NCBI GenBank assembly: GCA_013398175.1
Contig: VZRZ01005125.1
Location: forward strand, 332,090 to 396,089
Length of the DNA: 64,000 nucleotides
Direction: 5' to 3'
From: Climacteris rufus
Taxonomy: Eukaryota > Chordata > Aves > Passeriformes > Climacteridae
The notes under the pieces are model-generated. The model ran no database searches and had not been told where the DNA came from. It saw only the letters and a list, made by a program, of their open reading frames with translations. Shown here piece by piece: positions 1 through 10,900 of the stretch. Both the position numbers and the translations under genes were made by a program. Numbering within the stretch: position 1 is the first letter of the stretch; every line of letters starts with the position of its first letter.

Positions 1-2204
1 CAGGGCCAGGAGAAGTGACTCTGAAGGCTACAAAAACCATTTGGGCTCACAAAAGGGCAGGAAAGTCAGGTTGCAGGGAGGTTTAAGAAAGAAAGTGGTT
101 ACACCTACAGAAGATGTGCTGGAAAAAGGGGAGGAAGAAGCCACAAATAAGTATTAAACACTTAAGCTGCTCAATTGGGTTAAAACATTAAGCTGAAGAA
201 AGATTTCTCTAGGCTCTAAATCCCACCTGTACCAGAGCAAATGATGTGGCTAAAATACCCACGTTTTCATTTGAGACTTAAAGACAACACATTCATTTTA
301 TTATGAGGATAACACTCGTTGGGCACACACAGTGTGATCCACACATGCAATCCTTCTAAGCCCTGGGGCACACAATTATCAGAAGCAAATATCCTCACTT
401 CTGGGCCAATTTAGCTCATTTTATTTGTTCATTTGTTTTCAAAACAGTATTAGTTTAACAATTTGATGAGTAAAGATTGGGCTTGCTGTCAGTGTACTTG
501 GAGCACAGCTGTAACACCAAGTTTTGTGCAAGTGGGCTAAGCCAAAGGCAGGTTTGATGTTGCAAAGTCCTGGTAACTTCTCCAATAATGCTTTTATTAA
601 ATCAACAGGGCAGCCAACACAGGCAGCTCTGCTCCTACAACACATTCCCAATCCAGTGGCAGCTGACAGCACAACACAGAGTGATGTGAGAATTTGCTGT
701 GAGTGACCAGGAGCTCAGGGATGCTGTGTGAGGGGAAGAAACGGTGTCTGCTAACGCTGTCCCTGCTGCATCCTGGAGCATCTGAGGGCTGCAGGGCTCT
801 GGCTGCTCCTAAGGCTGAGCTGGTCCAGCTTTCCCCTGCTCCCAGGCACCCTTCCACCCCCTCCCTGCATCCTCCAAGAGTAAATGCAGCTCTGGAGGGA
901 GGCCGATCCTGTAACTGCAAGTCTCAGCTTTAGGTTCACTCTGGTGGAGATTCTGCAGGACAGCACCAAGGACAGCCTTGGTGAGAAGGGCAAGAGCCAC
1001 AGGGCAGATTAAGGACGGACATCTTTGGGCCAAAAGCTTATGAAGCAAAAAGATGTGATAAAGGCAGCTCACTCACAGGAGCACTCCAGGATAAAGAGTC
1101 AACACATCCCTCATTTTGACTCCTAACCAGGAAGAATTCAGACCAGGAATAACAGATGTCTTTGTGAGGCAGGACCACAACAGAATGGGGAAACCAAAGA
1201 AAAAGGAATTAAACCTGATGCAAACACCCTGTTGCCCCGCAAGTTTAAAAGCAAGTGCCTGGAAGGGTTTGCTGCAGCAGGCAGGATGACCAGCACGTGG
1301 GAAGGTCACCACCAGCACAACAAGAGTTACAAATTGTTAGAGGGAGGAACTGCAAACCCATTTCTACTCTGCTACATCCTCATCTAGATCCAGTCTTTCT
1401 CCTGGGTATGGAGCACCAGAGCAAGGACCAGGGCAGCAGCAAGACACGAGGCATCAAGCAGAAAACACCTTTGAAAAAACAGTTCCCAAGGCTGCTGACA
1501 CAGCCACGCTGAGGAGCATCCTCACTCCAGTGCTCCCAGCTCCAGGGATTCCCAGATAACCCAGTGCTGAGCCTGCCACAGGCCCCTCTGCAGTGCTGCA
1601 CTCCAACACCAAACCAAAGCAAGCACGGGGGGGTGCAAATACCACAGATGGGAAGGCTCCATCCTGCAGACCTTCACATGGGGAATAACGATGCAGGAAG
1701 GCGTCTGGAACATGTAAGGGCTTGAAAGGACAGGCTGAAACCAAGAGATTTCCTCTGAGTCACATCATCTGTGATCTACATCAAGGTTTAAGTCCCTGCA
1801 AGAGCTTTGGCATTTCAGCATCTGCTCAACTTCTCTGTTCTCGGGTCAATAATCCTGCAAAGCACGTGGCTTTAAAAAGAAAGTGAAACAGAACTGGAGA
1901 ACAGATTTCTGACAGTACAGCATGACTCTGAGCTCCACAACACTCCAGAATCAACCAGCACAAACAGCATCAGCTGCTCAAGACTAAAGTAACAATTTAT
2001 CTCCAAGATCAGGACATATAAAACCAGAGTAATCCCAAACATCTGAAATGAATTGCTGTGAAACCACAGGTTAGGAGACACAGTTATCATCGGAAATCCC
2101 CTGACAACAGGGACATCCAGCAAACAAATATCACACATGCCATGCAGCCTAGATGTCAGCACAGGCTGGAATCTATTTGAGATTCATTCCCTCCTTTGAC
2201 TTAC
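1..2204 (-). other. TCOF1: TCOF1 intron 2 (part)
   Basis: This is the stretch beyond the donor of TCOF1 exon 2, read leftwards on the minus strand. I looked for a third exon (acidic, serine-rich, preceded by a pyrimidine tract and AG) and saw none I could support, so the rest of the gene probably lies beyond the left edge. No repeat family was recognised. The open frames here are short and have no recognisable protein features. Confidence 0.5.
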
Positions 2205-2260
2205 TTTTCCCAGTGGGTAAAGATGTCCTCGAGAGAGGTCGAGAGAGAAGGGAGCAATTT
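2205..2260 (-). CDS. TCOF1: TCOF1 coding exon 2
   Basis: The exon is 56 nt on the minus strand, read from 2260 down to 2205. The acceptor is the pyrimidine-rich stretch ending CAG at 2261, and the donor is GTAAGT from 2204. It starts on a codon boundary (AAA) and ends two bases into a codon. The frame encodes a 19-residue block ending EDIFTHWEK. The DI-aromatic-THW core is the part shared with mammalian treacle. It completes the LisH-like N-terminal domain. Confidence 0.75.
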
Positions 2261-2885
2261 CTGTGAAAGCAGAGGGAACACCAGTCAGGCTCCACCCCCG
2301 TTTCAGGATGTGATCACAGAGAGAAGCAGAGACCGCGTGGGCCCATCCAGGAATCCCCAGGAAAACGGGACCGAGTTCTCCCTGCACACACCTGCCGGTG
2401 AATCCCGCCCACTCCCCGCCCCGCTGCACCCAGGGCCGCGTGTTCCCCGGAGACTTCCCCCGGAGCAGCACGTGTTCGGAGAGCAGCAGCCCTCCGGCAC
2501 GGGAGGCTTTACCCGGCGGGCTGCCAGCCTTCTCCCCTCTCCCCGGACGGCTCGGGGCCGGAAAAGCCCGCGGGCAGCCGCTGGGTGCCGGGACACCACG
2601 TGGGTCCAGCATGGACGTGCGGGCCGGCGCGGAGCCACGGGCCCGCGGCGCGCCCGGCACCCACACGGCGCACCCGGTGGTCGGTGAGGGCGCAAAGCGG
2701 CACCGGGCCCTGCGGCCCCGCCGAGGCCCGCGCTCCGGGACCGGNNNNNNNNNNNNNNNNNNNNNNNNNNNNNNNNNNNNNNNNNNNNNNNNNNNNNNNN
2801 NNNNNNNNNNNNNNNNNNNNNNNNNNNNNNNNNNNTGGTGGATGAGGGCGAGCAGCTCCCGCCCGCCGCCGCCGTCGGCGGCCAT
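2205..2885 (-). CDS. TCOF1: TCOF1 (treacle ribosome biogenesis factor), N-terminal exons 1-2, partial
   Basis: Treacle is a nucleolar phosphoprotein that helps RNA polymerase I transcription and pre-rRNA processing. Its N-terminus is a LisH-type helix pair. Reading the minus strand, an ATG at 2885 opens MAADGGGGRELLALIH and runs into an assembly gap. This resembles mammalian treacle, which begins with MAEARKRRELLPLIY. Downstream, after a good acceptor (pyrimidine tract and CAG), a 56-nt exon encodes 18 codons plus two bases, ending LEDIFTHWEK. The mammalian protein has LLDIYTHWQQ at the same distance, and the 19-residue block has the same length. The gene diverges from ARSI and CAMK2A, which is the expected synteny. 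Later exons are outside the window. The start, the LisH match, the exon length and the synteny agree, but each piece is short, so an alignment would settle it. Confidence 0.78.
2261..2744 (-). other. TCOF1: TCOF1 intron 1 (visible part), GC-rich
   Basis: This is the GC- and CpG-rich sequence between TCOF1 exons 1 and 2 on the minus strand, bounded by the assembly gap on the right. None of the three frames next to the gap continues the LisH helix, so the exon 1 donor should lie inside the gap. Nothing else is recognised here. Confidence 0.55.
2745..2835. other. Assembly gap (91 N)
   Basis: A run of N of 91 bases falls inside TCOF1 exon 1. If exon 1 has about the mammalian length (roughly 36 codons), about 58 bases of coding sequence and the exon 1 donor are hidden in it. 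The flanks are extremely GC-rich, the usual cause of drop-out in bird assemblies. Confidence 0.97.
2836..2885 (-). CDS. TCOF1: TCOF1 coding exon 1 (5' part, cut by gap)
   Basis: The ATG is at 2885-2883 on the minus strand, with GCGCC before it and GCC after it. It gives 16 full codons, MAADGGGGRELLALIH, and two bases of the next before the N run. The RELLxLI core is the start of the treacle LisH motif. Alanine, aspartate and glycines replace the basic stretch of the mammalian start. Confidence 0.75.
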
Positions 2886-2916
2886 GGCGCGGCCCGCGTG
2901 CCGCGCCGCAGCGACG

Positions 2917-2957
2917 CCACTTCCGCTTCCGCCGCGCGGCCCCATGGGAAACGTAGT
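2917..2957 (-). promoter_or_regulatory. TCOF1: TCOF1 proximal promoter motifs (ETS-like and ACTACnnnTCCC)
   Basis: Read on the minus strand upstream of the TCOF1 ATG, there is a GCGGAAGCGGAAGTG stretch (2918-2932), a double GGAA core of the ETS/GABP type. About 15 bases further up is ACTACGTTTCCC (2946-2957), which fits the ACTACnnnTCCC element often seen in housekeeping promoters with ZNF143. There is no TATA box, the surroundings are CpG-rich, and this is the usual layout of a ubiquitously expressed gene. Motif matches are by eye. Confidence 0.5.
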
Positions 2958-2970
2958 GCGGGGGGGAGTG

Positions 2971-3370
2971 CGGGGGCACCGCGTGGGGGACTCGGGAGTG
3001 CGGGGGTCACACCGTGCGCGTCTCTCCAACCCCCCGGGAGGGAAAGGGGGAGAAAGAAGGGCTGGATCACCTCATGGGGCCTCTCACACCGCTCCGGTGG
3101 GAGATAGGGAGAATGGAGGAGCACCCCATGAGGGTTTCTCACACCCCCTCGGCTGGGGATGGGGGAAGGAAGAGCGGGGGTCACTGCGCGGTGGTCCCGC
3201 GTATCGCTCTGGCGGGGCGTGGGGGAGAAGGGACCGGGGGTCACCCCGTGGCGGCTCCTGACACCGCCCCGGCAGGGGATGGAGGAGAACGGACAGCGGT
3301 GTGGTCACCCCATGGCCGGAGCCGGGTCCCTCACGGCCCCTGGGCAGGAGATGGGGGAGCAGAGAACGGC
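2971..3370. repeat. Degenerate ~60-bp minisatellite upstream of TCOF1
   Basis: The phrase GGGGGTCACnCCGTGnnGG...CTCACACCGCnCCGGnGGGGATGGGGGAGAA recurs with its TCAC core near 3007, 3067, 3121 (as GCAC), 3181, 3241 and 3305, and a partial unit (GCAC) near 2976. Spacing is 54-64 bases, so there are about six and a half diverged units. The array is G-rich on the plus strand and CpG-rich, and starts just upstream of the TCOF1 promoter motifs. Confidence 0.8.
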
Positions 3371-6300
3371 GGGGGGAAGGAAAAGCCGCCCACCGGCGGG
3401 GGTGGCACGGCGGGGGTTGTTGCAGCAGCACCATATGTAATTCTGTGTATTTCAGAACAGTTTTCCATAGGATTCATCCACAGCGCTCCGGAGCTGAATC
3501 CTCAGAGCTGATTTAGTGCTGAGAGGACTTGGAGCTGCTCGGAGGAGCCGTTCTGGCGTTTCTGGGGCTTAAACAAGCAAAGGGCCAGAGGGAAGAAGCT
3601 GCTCCTGATGCAGAGCAGCTGTTGGAGAGGGGCCTGTGGCAGAGGGGCTGCCCCCCTACCACCCCCCACCCCACACTGATACTTTCCAGGAAAAATCTGG
3701 CTCCCATCACTTTGGCAGGGGTTTATTTTTGGAAGGTTTAATAATGTCCGTGGTGCGCCTGTTGCTCATTCAAAATACAGACCCTTTATTTGTATTCATA
3801 GGCAGGATTAAATATAAAACTGGCCTGGCTCCAGCTGGCTCTTGCACCAAACGTCTTTGACACCAGCATCGTCCAAGGCTGTAAAGCCACGGTCCAGGTG
3901 GCAGTTTTACAGCTCCTGGAAACGAATTGCAGACCTGGACGGCCCTTTCTGGGACTGAGCTCCCCCTGCCCAAGTGGTCACTGCAGCCGGGCATAAATGT
4001 GGTCACAGCACAGGGCATGAGGAGTGGCTGGAGCGGGATCACGTCCCCGCACAGCTGCGGCTGCTCTGAGGTGGCCCGAGGCACAAGATCTCAGCTGGTG
4101 GCCTGGTTTGGGGTCCTGGTTCTCCTCTCTGGATAGGAAAAGCCGGATGGAAGCATCCCGGGGCAGAGGGTGTCTGCTGGGGAGGCTGTGGAAGGGGCTG
4201 AGTGGACAGAGGCAGCCTAGAGATGCTGCTCATGGCCTCTGAAAGTGAGGTTGGGTGGAGATTGAGCCCCCGGGGTCCACAAAGGGCTCTGTCTACTGCA
4301 GGGATACGGATGAACAGATTTGGACCTACTTTGACATGGTGTGGAAGGGTTTTATACCAAGAATTGCTCAGTTTGCTTTGTTTATTTAAAAAACCCCCAC
4401 AAATCTGAACACTAACCCCTCTCTCATCAGCAGCCTGGTGATTAGAGGAGCTGCTGCCCGGGGTTCAGGGTCCCTCCTGGGCAGCAAAGCGCTCCAAACA
4501 TCTTGAAACAAATGTCAAACTATTAATGGAGGCTTGTGTGGTGCAGGGAATTGCAAAAACACTGTTTGGAGAGCTCTGAGCGGAGGGTGGGTGGGATATT
4601 TAGCACTGGGAGGATGGCAGGTGACCAGATTAGCAAGTCATCAACGTGCCAGCAGAGAGACAAAAGGAGGGGAGCACATCCTGATAATCCCTGGACTATG
4701 CAGGGAGAGCTCAGGTATGGGCAGGAGAGGGGAGCAGAGTCCTGCGGGCCGGGGTTGGGGGTGTTCTGCCAGCTCTTCCAGAGCTCTCTGTGCTGAGGGA
4801 CGATGCTTTGCAGGGTGCCTGGGGAAACCTGCGTTAGTTTTCTCCAGCATTCGGGTGCCAGGAGTCCAACAAACTCTTGCTCTGCTGCATTTCCAGGCCT
4901 CCTCTCCTCTCCCGTGGCTCAGGGCACACATGCACTAGAAAGCATAAAGGGTTTGGCTGTGACCAACTTCAATAAAGCATGGAAGGGAAAGAGACAGATG
5001 AGCACAGATGGGAGGAAACACTTTCACGAGAGACTGCTCTCGAGAAAGGCAAATAGAGGATGTTAAAGCTTTGAGCGCCCATGCACAAATGGCTTGAAAA
5101 ATTGACTGCTTTCCCCACCCTTGCCCCCACCAAGTGTCTCTTCACAGGTCTGCCACAGTTCAGGGTCACCTGAGTCCAAAGCTTCATACCCTCAAACCAT
5201 GAATGCCCTCAGCAAACCACAGCGCAGGGTCTGGGAATAACACAACCCACTTGAATGAAGAAATCCGAAAAAAAAATAATATGTATGCTGCACCACAATT
5301 ACAGGTAGAGACGGTATTTGAGGTGGTTAGTAAACATGTCAAAAAATAAATACAGCTATTCAGTCAGCAAACAGCTGCATGATTATAACCAGGAAAATCT
5401 ACCCCAGCCCAAAACCAGCTGAGACCCAACAACATGTACTTATTAAGGAGTAATATTTTTTTTGTGTGTGCATTTTTTGGAAGGAGGTTGAAAATATTTT
5501 GCCCACTCTTTATTTTAGGAAGGTGAAACGTCCCTGGTGGATTTCAAAAGCCAACCTCTCGGGTATGTGTTCTCCATGCCAAGACACTGAGTCACGAAGA
5601 GACCCGAGGAAGCTGTTGGAAACCCAGACAGGGGATAAAACAGCTGTAATTGAGGAGCCAGCTTAGCTCTGTCTGCTAATAACCACACAGCCCCGTCCCT
5701 GCCCTCAGCCTTTGAGCCGAGGGCTTTGCTCTCTGCCACTTTCACAGGCTCCCTGGTTATTGCCTGGGGTCAAACTTGTCCACACCTATCCAGTTCTGAA
5801 TGGCTGCTTGTGTCCCAGCCAAGGCTGGGGTCAGGGAGTGTGCCTGCAGGCTGGAGAGCACTGTCCTTCCTCGTTCACCCCTGTGGGCACTGACAGCCTC
5901 CAGGCACGTCTGCTGGACCCTTGGGCTTGCAGGGACACATTGCTGCTCTGCAAGCGTGGGTTTAATGTGTTTGTCCACCCACAGGTTTCTGGCACGTCGT
6001 GTGCTGTAGCAGCGTGGGACACGTCTCCATCGGCAGCTCCTCTCCTGACCTGGTCCACGGCCGCTGATTCCACCCAGAACCGGAGCTGCAGCCACCATGC
6101 TCCTTCTGCCTTGGCTCCAGAGCAGGGTGGGATGGATGGCCATGGACAGGAGCCTTGTGACCCCCAGCAGGTAACTCTGATGTGTCTCATGGCTGAAAGT
6201 ACAAGCCACGTTTAGGAGGATAATCTTCATGGGCCAGTTCAGAAGCTGAGCTGAATTTCCCTGCTATGAGTGCCCTGTCAAAAGAGCCTCAAGCTCTCTG

Positions 6301-7499
6301 CCTCCTGGAAAGATCCCTGGGGGTGCCACCTGGGCTGAGCAGAGGAAGGAATGTGGAGGAGGTGAGGATGGGGCAGGACTAGGTGCAAGAGGGAGATGGA
6401 GATGGAAGGTGTTAACAGTGAAGAGAGAAGGTGGAAGCATGGACACAGAGGAAAAGGGGAAGGAGTGAAGGGACAGAGAAAGGGGTTCTCATTTCCAAGG
6501 GAAGATGAGTCAGGGAAGGGAGGTAGGAAGCAAAGGAAAATCTGAGGAGGGATGGAGAAGCAGAGGAAATTACAAAATTAGCCTGGGGGGGATTTGCTCA
6601 GTGGGGCCCCTGGTTGGGCAGCTCTGGGTGTGGAGGGGTTTGCCAGGTGCTGCTCGGCAGGGGTTTGAGTCACAGCAGATCTCACCACGTCTGGGCAATG
6701 TCCTGGGCTGCAGCCAGGAAGTGCCGGAGATAAAATTGTCCATGGTCAGTGTCAGTGTCCTCTGCCCAGCCGGTGGGCTCAGGCTTTTCAAGGACAAGGA
6801 GCTGCTTTGGGAACAGTCTGACTCAGGAATTCCGTTTTATTCTTCCCCCCTTCCCCCCCTACTTTGTTTTGCTGTTCTTTCCCCCCTCCTCCTTTTTCTT
6901 TGTCTGCTAATGCACAGCAGATGGGAGGAAATGCCATTTTAAATGCCACAGCATCCTGATGAAATGTGATGGGTTATGGCAATCTCAGATGAATCATGGC
7001 ATTGTTTTGTGTACACGGCTTGGCCTCACTTGGGCAGCTTTTTGCCTTCAGCCTTGCAGATGCTGAGGATTGTTCAGGCATCCCCACCAGCCTGGTGGCA
7101 GGTGCCCTCCCGGACCTGGGTGTCCAAGTCACGTTCATTAATTAACCAGACACATTTCTGGAGGCCAAACCAAGCCCAGGACACTTCACCAGTGGTGAAA
7201 CCAGCATTTAGTTTTGAAACATCTCCCCACTGAGGGCATAGGGGGTTATAAATGATACTCTATTCCCATGTTATGTTCATCAGATTTTTGCACAGGGTGG
7301 AAGAATAGGATCGAGAGAGCCTGACCTGGTGAAGCACAGCCCTCCCCATCACCTTGGCCCCTCTGGAAAGCTGTGTCCCCACACCTGCCTCTTCCTTGGC
7401 CCCACAGCCAGGATGGATCCACAGAGCCAAAGCTGAGATTTCTGTGATGTGGCCACTTGCTGTTCAGGCTTTGCTTGGGGTGATCAGATCATTTCCCCT
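3371..7499. other. Intergenic DNA, no gene seen
   Basis: Sequence between the TCOF1 promoter region and the first AT-rich block. Open frames are short, lack known domains and show no splice structure. A modest A/T-rich stretch lies at about 5,250-5,470. I saw no known repeat. Confidence 0.6.
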
Positions 7500-7960
7500 A
7501 AGCTACAAGGCAGGCATCGAATAATATTGACTCACTCTCTGGCAGCTTGCTGCCAGATGAGAAGGAGCAGCTCAGAAGTGAAAAAAAAATATTAAAAAAA
7601 ATATACACATATCCCAACAGCTCCATCACTGAAACTCAGAACGACCCAGCCCTTTTAGTTTCAAACTAATTAATTGGGGGGAAAAAAGTCACCTCTAAGC
7701 CTGTGGAATATAAAGCAGTCTTTTAAATTTGGTAGCTGAAAGAACAGATTTGAGAACTCCAACGAGCAGAAGACGTGACATTAAAATTTCGTTGCAATAT
7801 GCTCAACAACCTCGATTGGAAGTGTCTCTCTGGCTGTGTCTCACTGCCTGTGTCTGCCGGCGTGGCAGTTATTCAGCGCTGGCACTGAACATCAAGTAGC
7901 ATTAAGCCATTTAATTCCTCATTTTTTTGGGGAGTAGATCTAATATACATCGGTGCAGCG
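7500..7960. promoter_or_regulatory. Candidate non-coding regulatory block (AT-rich island)
   Basis: An AT-rich island in an otherwise GC-rich intergenic region. It contains an A-tract and ATATT run near 7,580-7,610, a TAATTAATT homeodomain-type core near 7,667-7,675, and a run of unique, non-repetitive sequence with no open frame. Such islands in bird genomes are often conserved elements. This rests on base composition and motif content only, without an alignment. Confidence 0.3.
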
Positions 7961-10900
7961 AGCAGAAGGGCTGCTATGATTAATCAGCCCCCAGCCCAGC
8001 CCTGCTTTCCCGCAGGCTCTTGCTCTCCTCTGTAAGCCTATCCCTGTTAAAAGGCCTGGCAGCCTCGCATGCAGCGCGGCCAACACCAACAGCCACAGCA
8101 GCTCAGCTGTGTTGATCCAGGGCTCAGCAGCTCTACCTGGGAGGAGAGGGAAGGGGCTCTGTTTGCCTTCATGAAGCCAGAGATCTGGGATATTATTTTT
8201 CTCCCATTGGGCATCCTTTGCTTGAAGTCTAAAGGCGTGCGGCAGGAAAAGGAGGGGAAGGAGGGAGTGGGGAGAGGCAGGGGCTGCTCGTGCCAGGGTC
8301 ATGCTGTGGACCTGCACTGTGGTTTGTCCCCTTCCAGCATCCTGAGCTTCTTCAGCTCCATTCTGATCGTAGGAAGACTCTTGCTCCTGGTTAAGTGAGT
8401 CAATAAGAGACTGAGAAAGGAGGAACAACCCCTTGTTTTTCGGCAGTGAGCTGCCCCACTACTGTGGCTGTATCCTATAACTTCCCCTTAGCTCCCACTT
8501 GTGCTCCCACCAGAGCAGCAGCATTTGTCCCCTCAGCCTAGGAGTCTGCCCCACAGTACTTGACCATAACCACCACCTGTGGCCAGCCAGTTTGCTCTGA
8601 ATTCCTTCCTGTGTAGAAGCTGGGAGGCTGGGAAAGAGAGGAAAGCTCACTGGGGCAGGAAGGCTCAGCAGGATGGGTCACCCAGGGAAGGATACTCTGT
8701 GAGGAGCATCACTGTGAGGCAGCATGTCCCACCACCCTCCCTGTGGCACCATCCTGGTGTAGGCACAGCTATGTGCCGGCAGTGAGGATGCAGTGATCGG
8801 AAAATGGGATAAAAAAGAGAAAAAAACCTCAAGAATTTAGGCTTGTCTTTCCTAGTGTTTCTGCTTTGTACATTAGTGTCCCTTCCTGGTCCCCTTGTGC
8901 GTGAGAGTGGCTGCTGGGCACGAGGGAGTGCCATTAATGGGCTCTTGATGTGTGTTTATTTCGTTTAGCACATCCTGAGTGCCGCGGTGAGAGCTTCAGA
9001 GACGTTCATTACGCTGATTGCTTTCCCTGCTTATGAAGATGGAAAAAGCCACAGTGGTTAAGGGAGTGGAGTGGACAGATGCCAGATGCATTAGTGCTCT
9101 GGGTAGTCATGGAAGGCCCCTTCCTTAGGAGCCTTGCCTCAGGAGGAGGAGAATTGTGAAGAACACGGCTTCCCTAGGACCTGCACCCATTGACCGAGTG
9201 GCTGCAGGTTGAGGGGAGACCCCATAAGGGAGAGGACACCCTGCAAGGATCTACCCTCATCTGGCAGGGCTCTGAAGGCAGGAGAAACCTGTGTGAGCAC
9301 ACCCAGCATGAACCTTGCCTCGTGCCACAGTGGTGCCAGCCCTTCCTGATGCTTGTGGCACGAGCAGCCAGGGGTGGGCAGGGCGATGGTCCTGCTCACA
9401 GCATCCTCACCCTCCAAAAGCGAGTGCTGAGCCAGCCTGACCAGCTGCAGCCCAAACCCTCGGGCCCTGCCCAGGACAGGCAGCCACAGAAGGGTGCACC
9501 CAGCACAAGCTCTGGCCTGCTCTCTGCCAGACAAGGAGGTGGGCAGGATGGAAAGCTTGTGCTCCTGGTACCCAAACCTGTCTCCTCCTGGTCTTCCCGG
9601 GTGGACTGTGGAGCACTGTGCCTCTGCTCAAGTGGGACACAGCCCCATGCTGGTTCCCAGCACATTCTCCAGATTGATGTAACTTTGATGTACCAGAAAA
9701 ACTCAAGTTTGAGGCAGGAGCAACATGCACACAAGTGCTTGTGTAGAAGTAACATGGGGGAGGACCAAACTTGGACCTGCACTGATGGGGACAGCCAGGA
9801 TGGGCTTCTGTAGCAACATCAGTCCCTGTTCTCCCAGCCTTGCTGAGGGGACAGCATGGCCAGAGATGCCCGTTTATCTGTGTATGATAACAGTACACAG
9901 GAATTGCAAACAGATTTTTGCCTTATCTTGCTCGAGGGTTGTTGCAGTACAAGGATTTATTTTGGCTTTTCTGACAGAAAAATGTATGCAGAGATCCCAC
10001 CAAAGCACATATATATATGTTTCTCTTGGAAACAGAAGAAAACCATTATCCGGAAAAGCCCTGCACTGTTATTAATCTCTGGGGTTTTATCCAAGTTTCA
10101 TTAGGAATCTGGACATACTTGAAATGGCTTTCAGATAAAGCTGAATGAATCTCTCTCTGTCTCAGAGGCTGGTGCAGCTTAATTTCCTAGCTGAGATTTG
10201 GGTGGGTTGGGAATTGGGTAGGAGATTTTCAGCCACCTAAAGCGGGGAGGAGGGAGTGCCTTAAAGCAGCCCAATCTGAATGCCTCGCAGGCACTTTCCA
10301 TGGCTTGCTGGGAGTGTGGGGTGAGCAGGGACATCTTGGTTGAGGGAAGCTCTTCCTTGAACCTGAAACTGCCTTGGAGACTCCTGACTCATAGGGCAGG
10401 AGAGCTGGGAGAGCCATTCCTCCGGGGGTGGGCAGCCTCCCCAAATCCCTGGAAGCAAAAGGCCAAAGCAGGGATGCTGGAGTAAGGAGGATGCTGAAGA
10501 CACTTCCCTGCCTTCTCTGGCCCAGGGGTCCTGGATGTGGCCACCTCAAAGCCACAGCAAGCCTGCCAGCCCGTGTAAGCCACAAGAGGGTGACAAAGTG
10601 CCATCCTGTGCTGTAGTGGCCCTGGACAAACCCCAAGATGTCCCTGGCTGGCAGAGGACAGCAATCCCCTTTGGAGGGCAACCAGAGCCTCTTGGAAAGT
10701 GCTTGATGAAGTCCTGGATGGGAGAGAGTGCTGGCTGGAAATGGGATGCTGGTACGGAGGAGCTGGGGACTTTTTGTTTCCACCTAGCTTTAGTTAGCAT
10801 CAGTGCTGGCATCAGCAAACCATTTTTGTTGCCAAAAGAGGGGGGAACTCCCCAAAATCGCTGTAGCAGACAGGGAGAGAAACCTTGCCTTTGCTCCCTG

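Noticed and set aside
1..2200. Search for TCOF1 exon 3 on the minus strand
   Set aside because: No acceptor followed by an acidic, serine-rich open frame in the right phase was found.
2184..3029. 281-codon open frame on the minus strand across the gap
   Set aside because: Only its start region (RELLALIH) is real. After the gap the frame is GC-rich intron with no LisH continuation, and the true exon 2 lies in another frame at 2205-2260.
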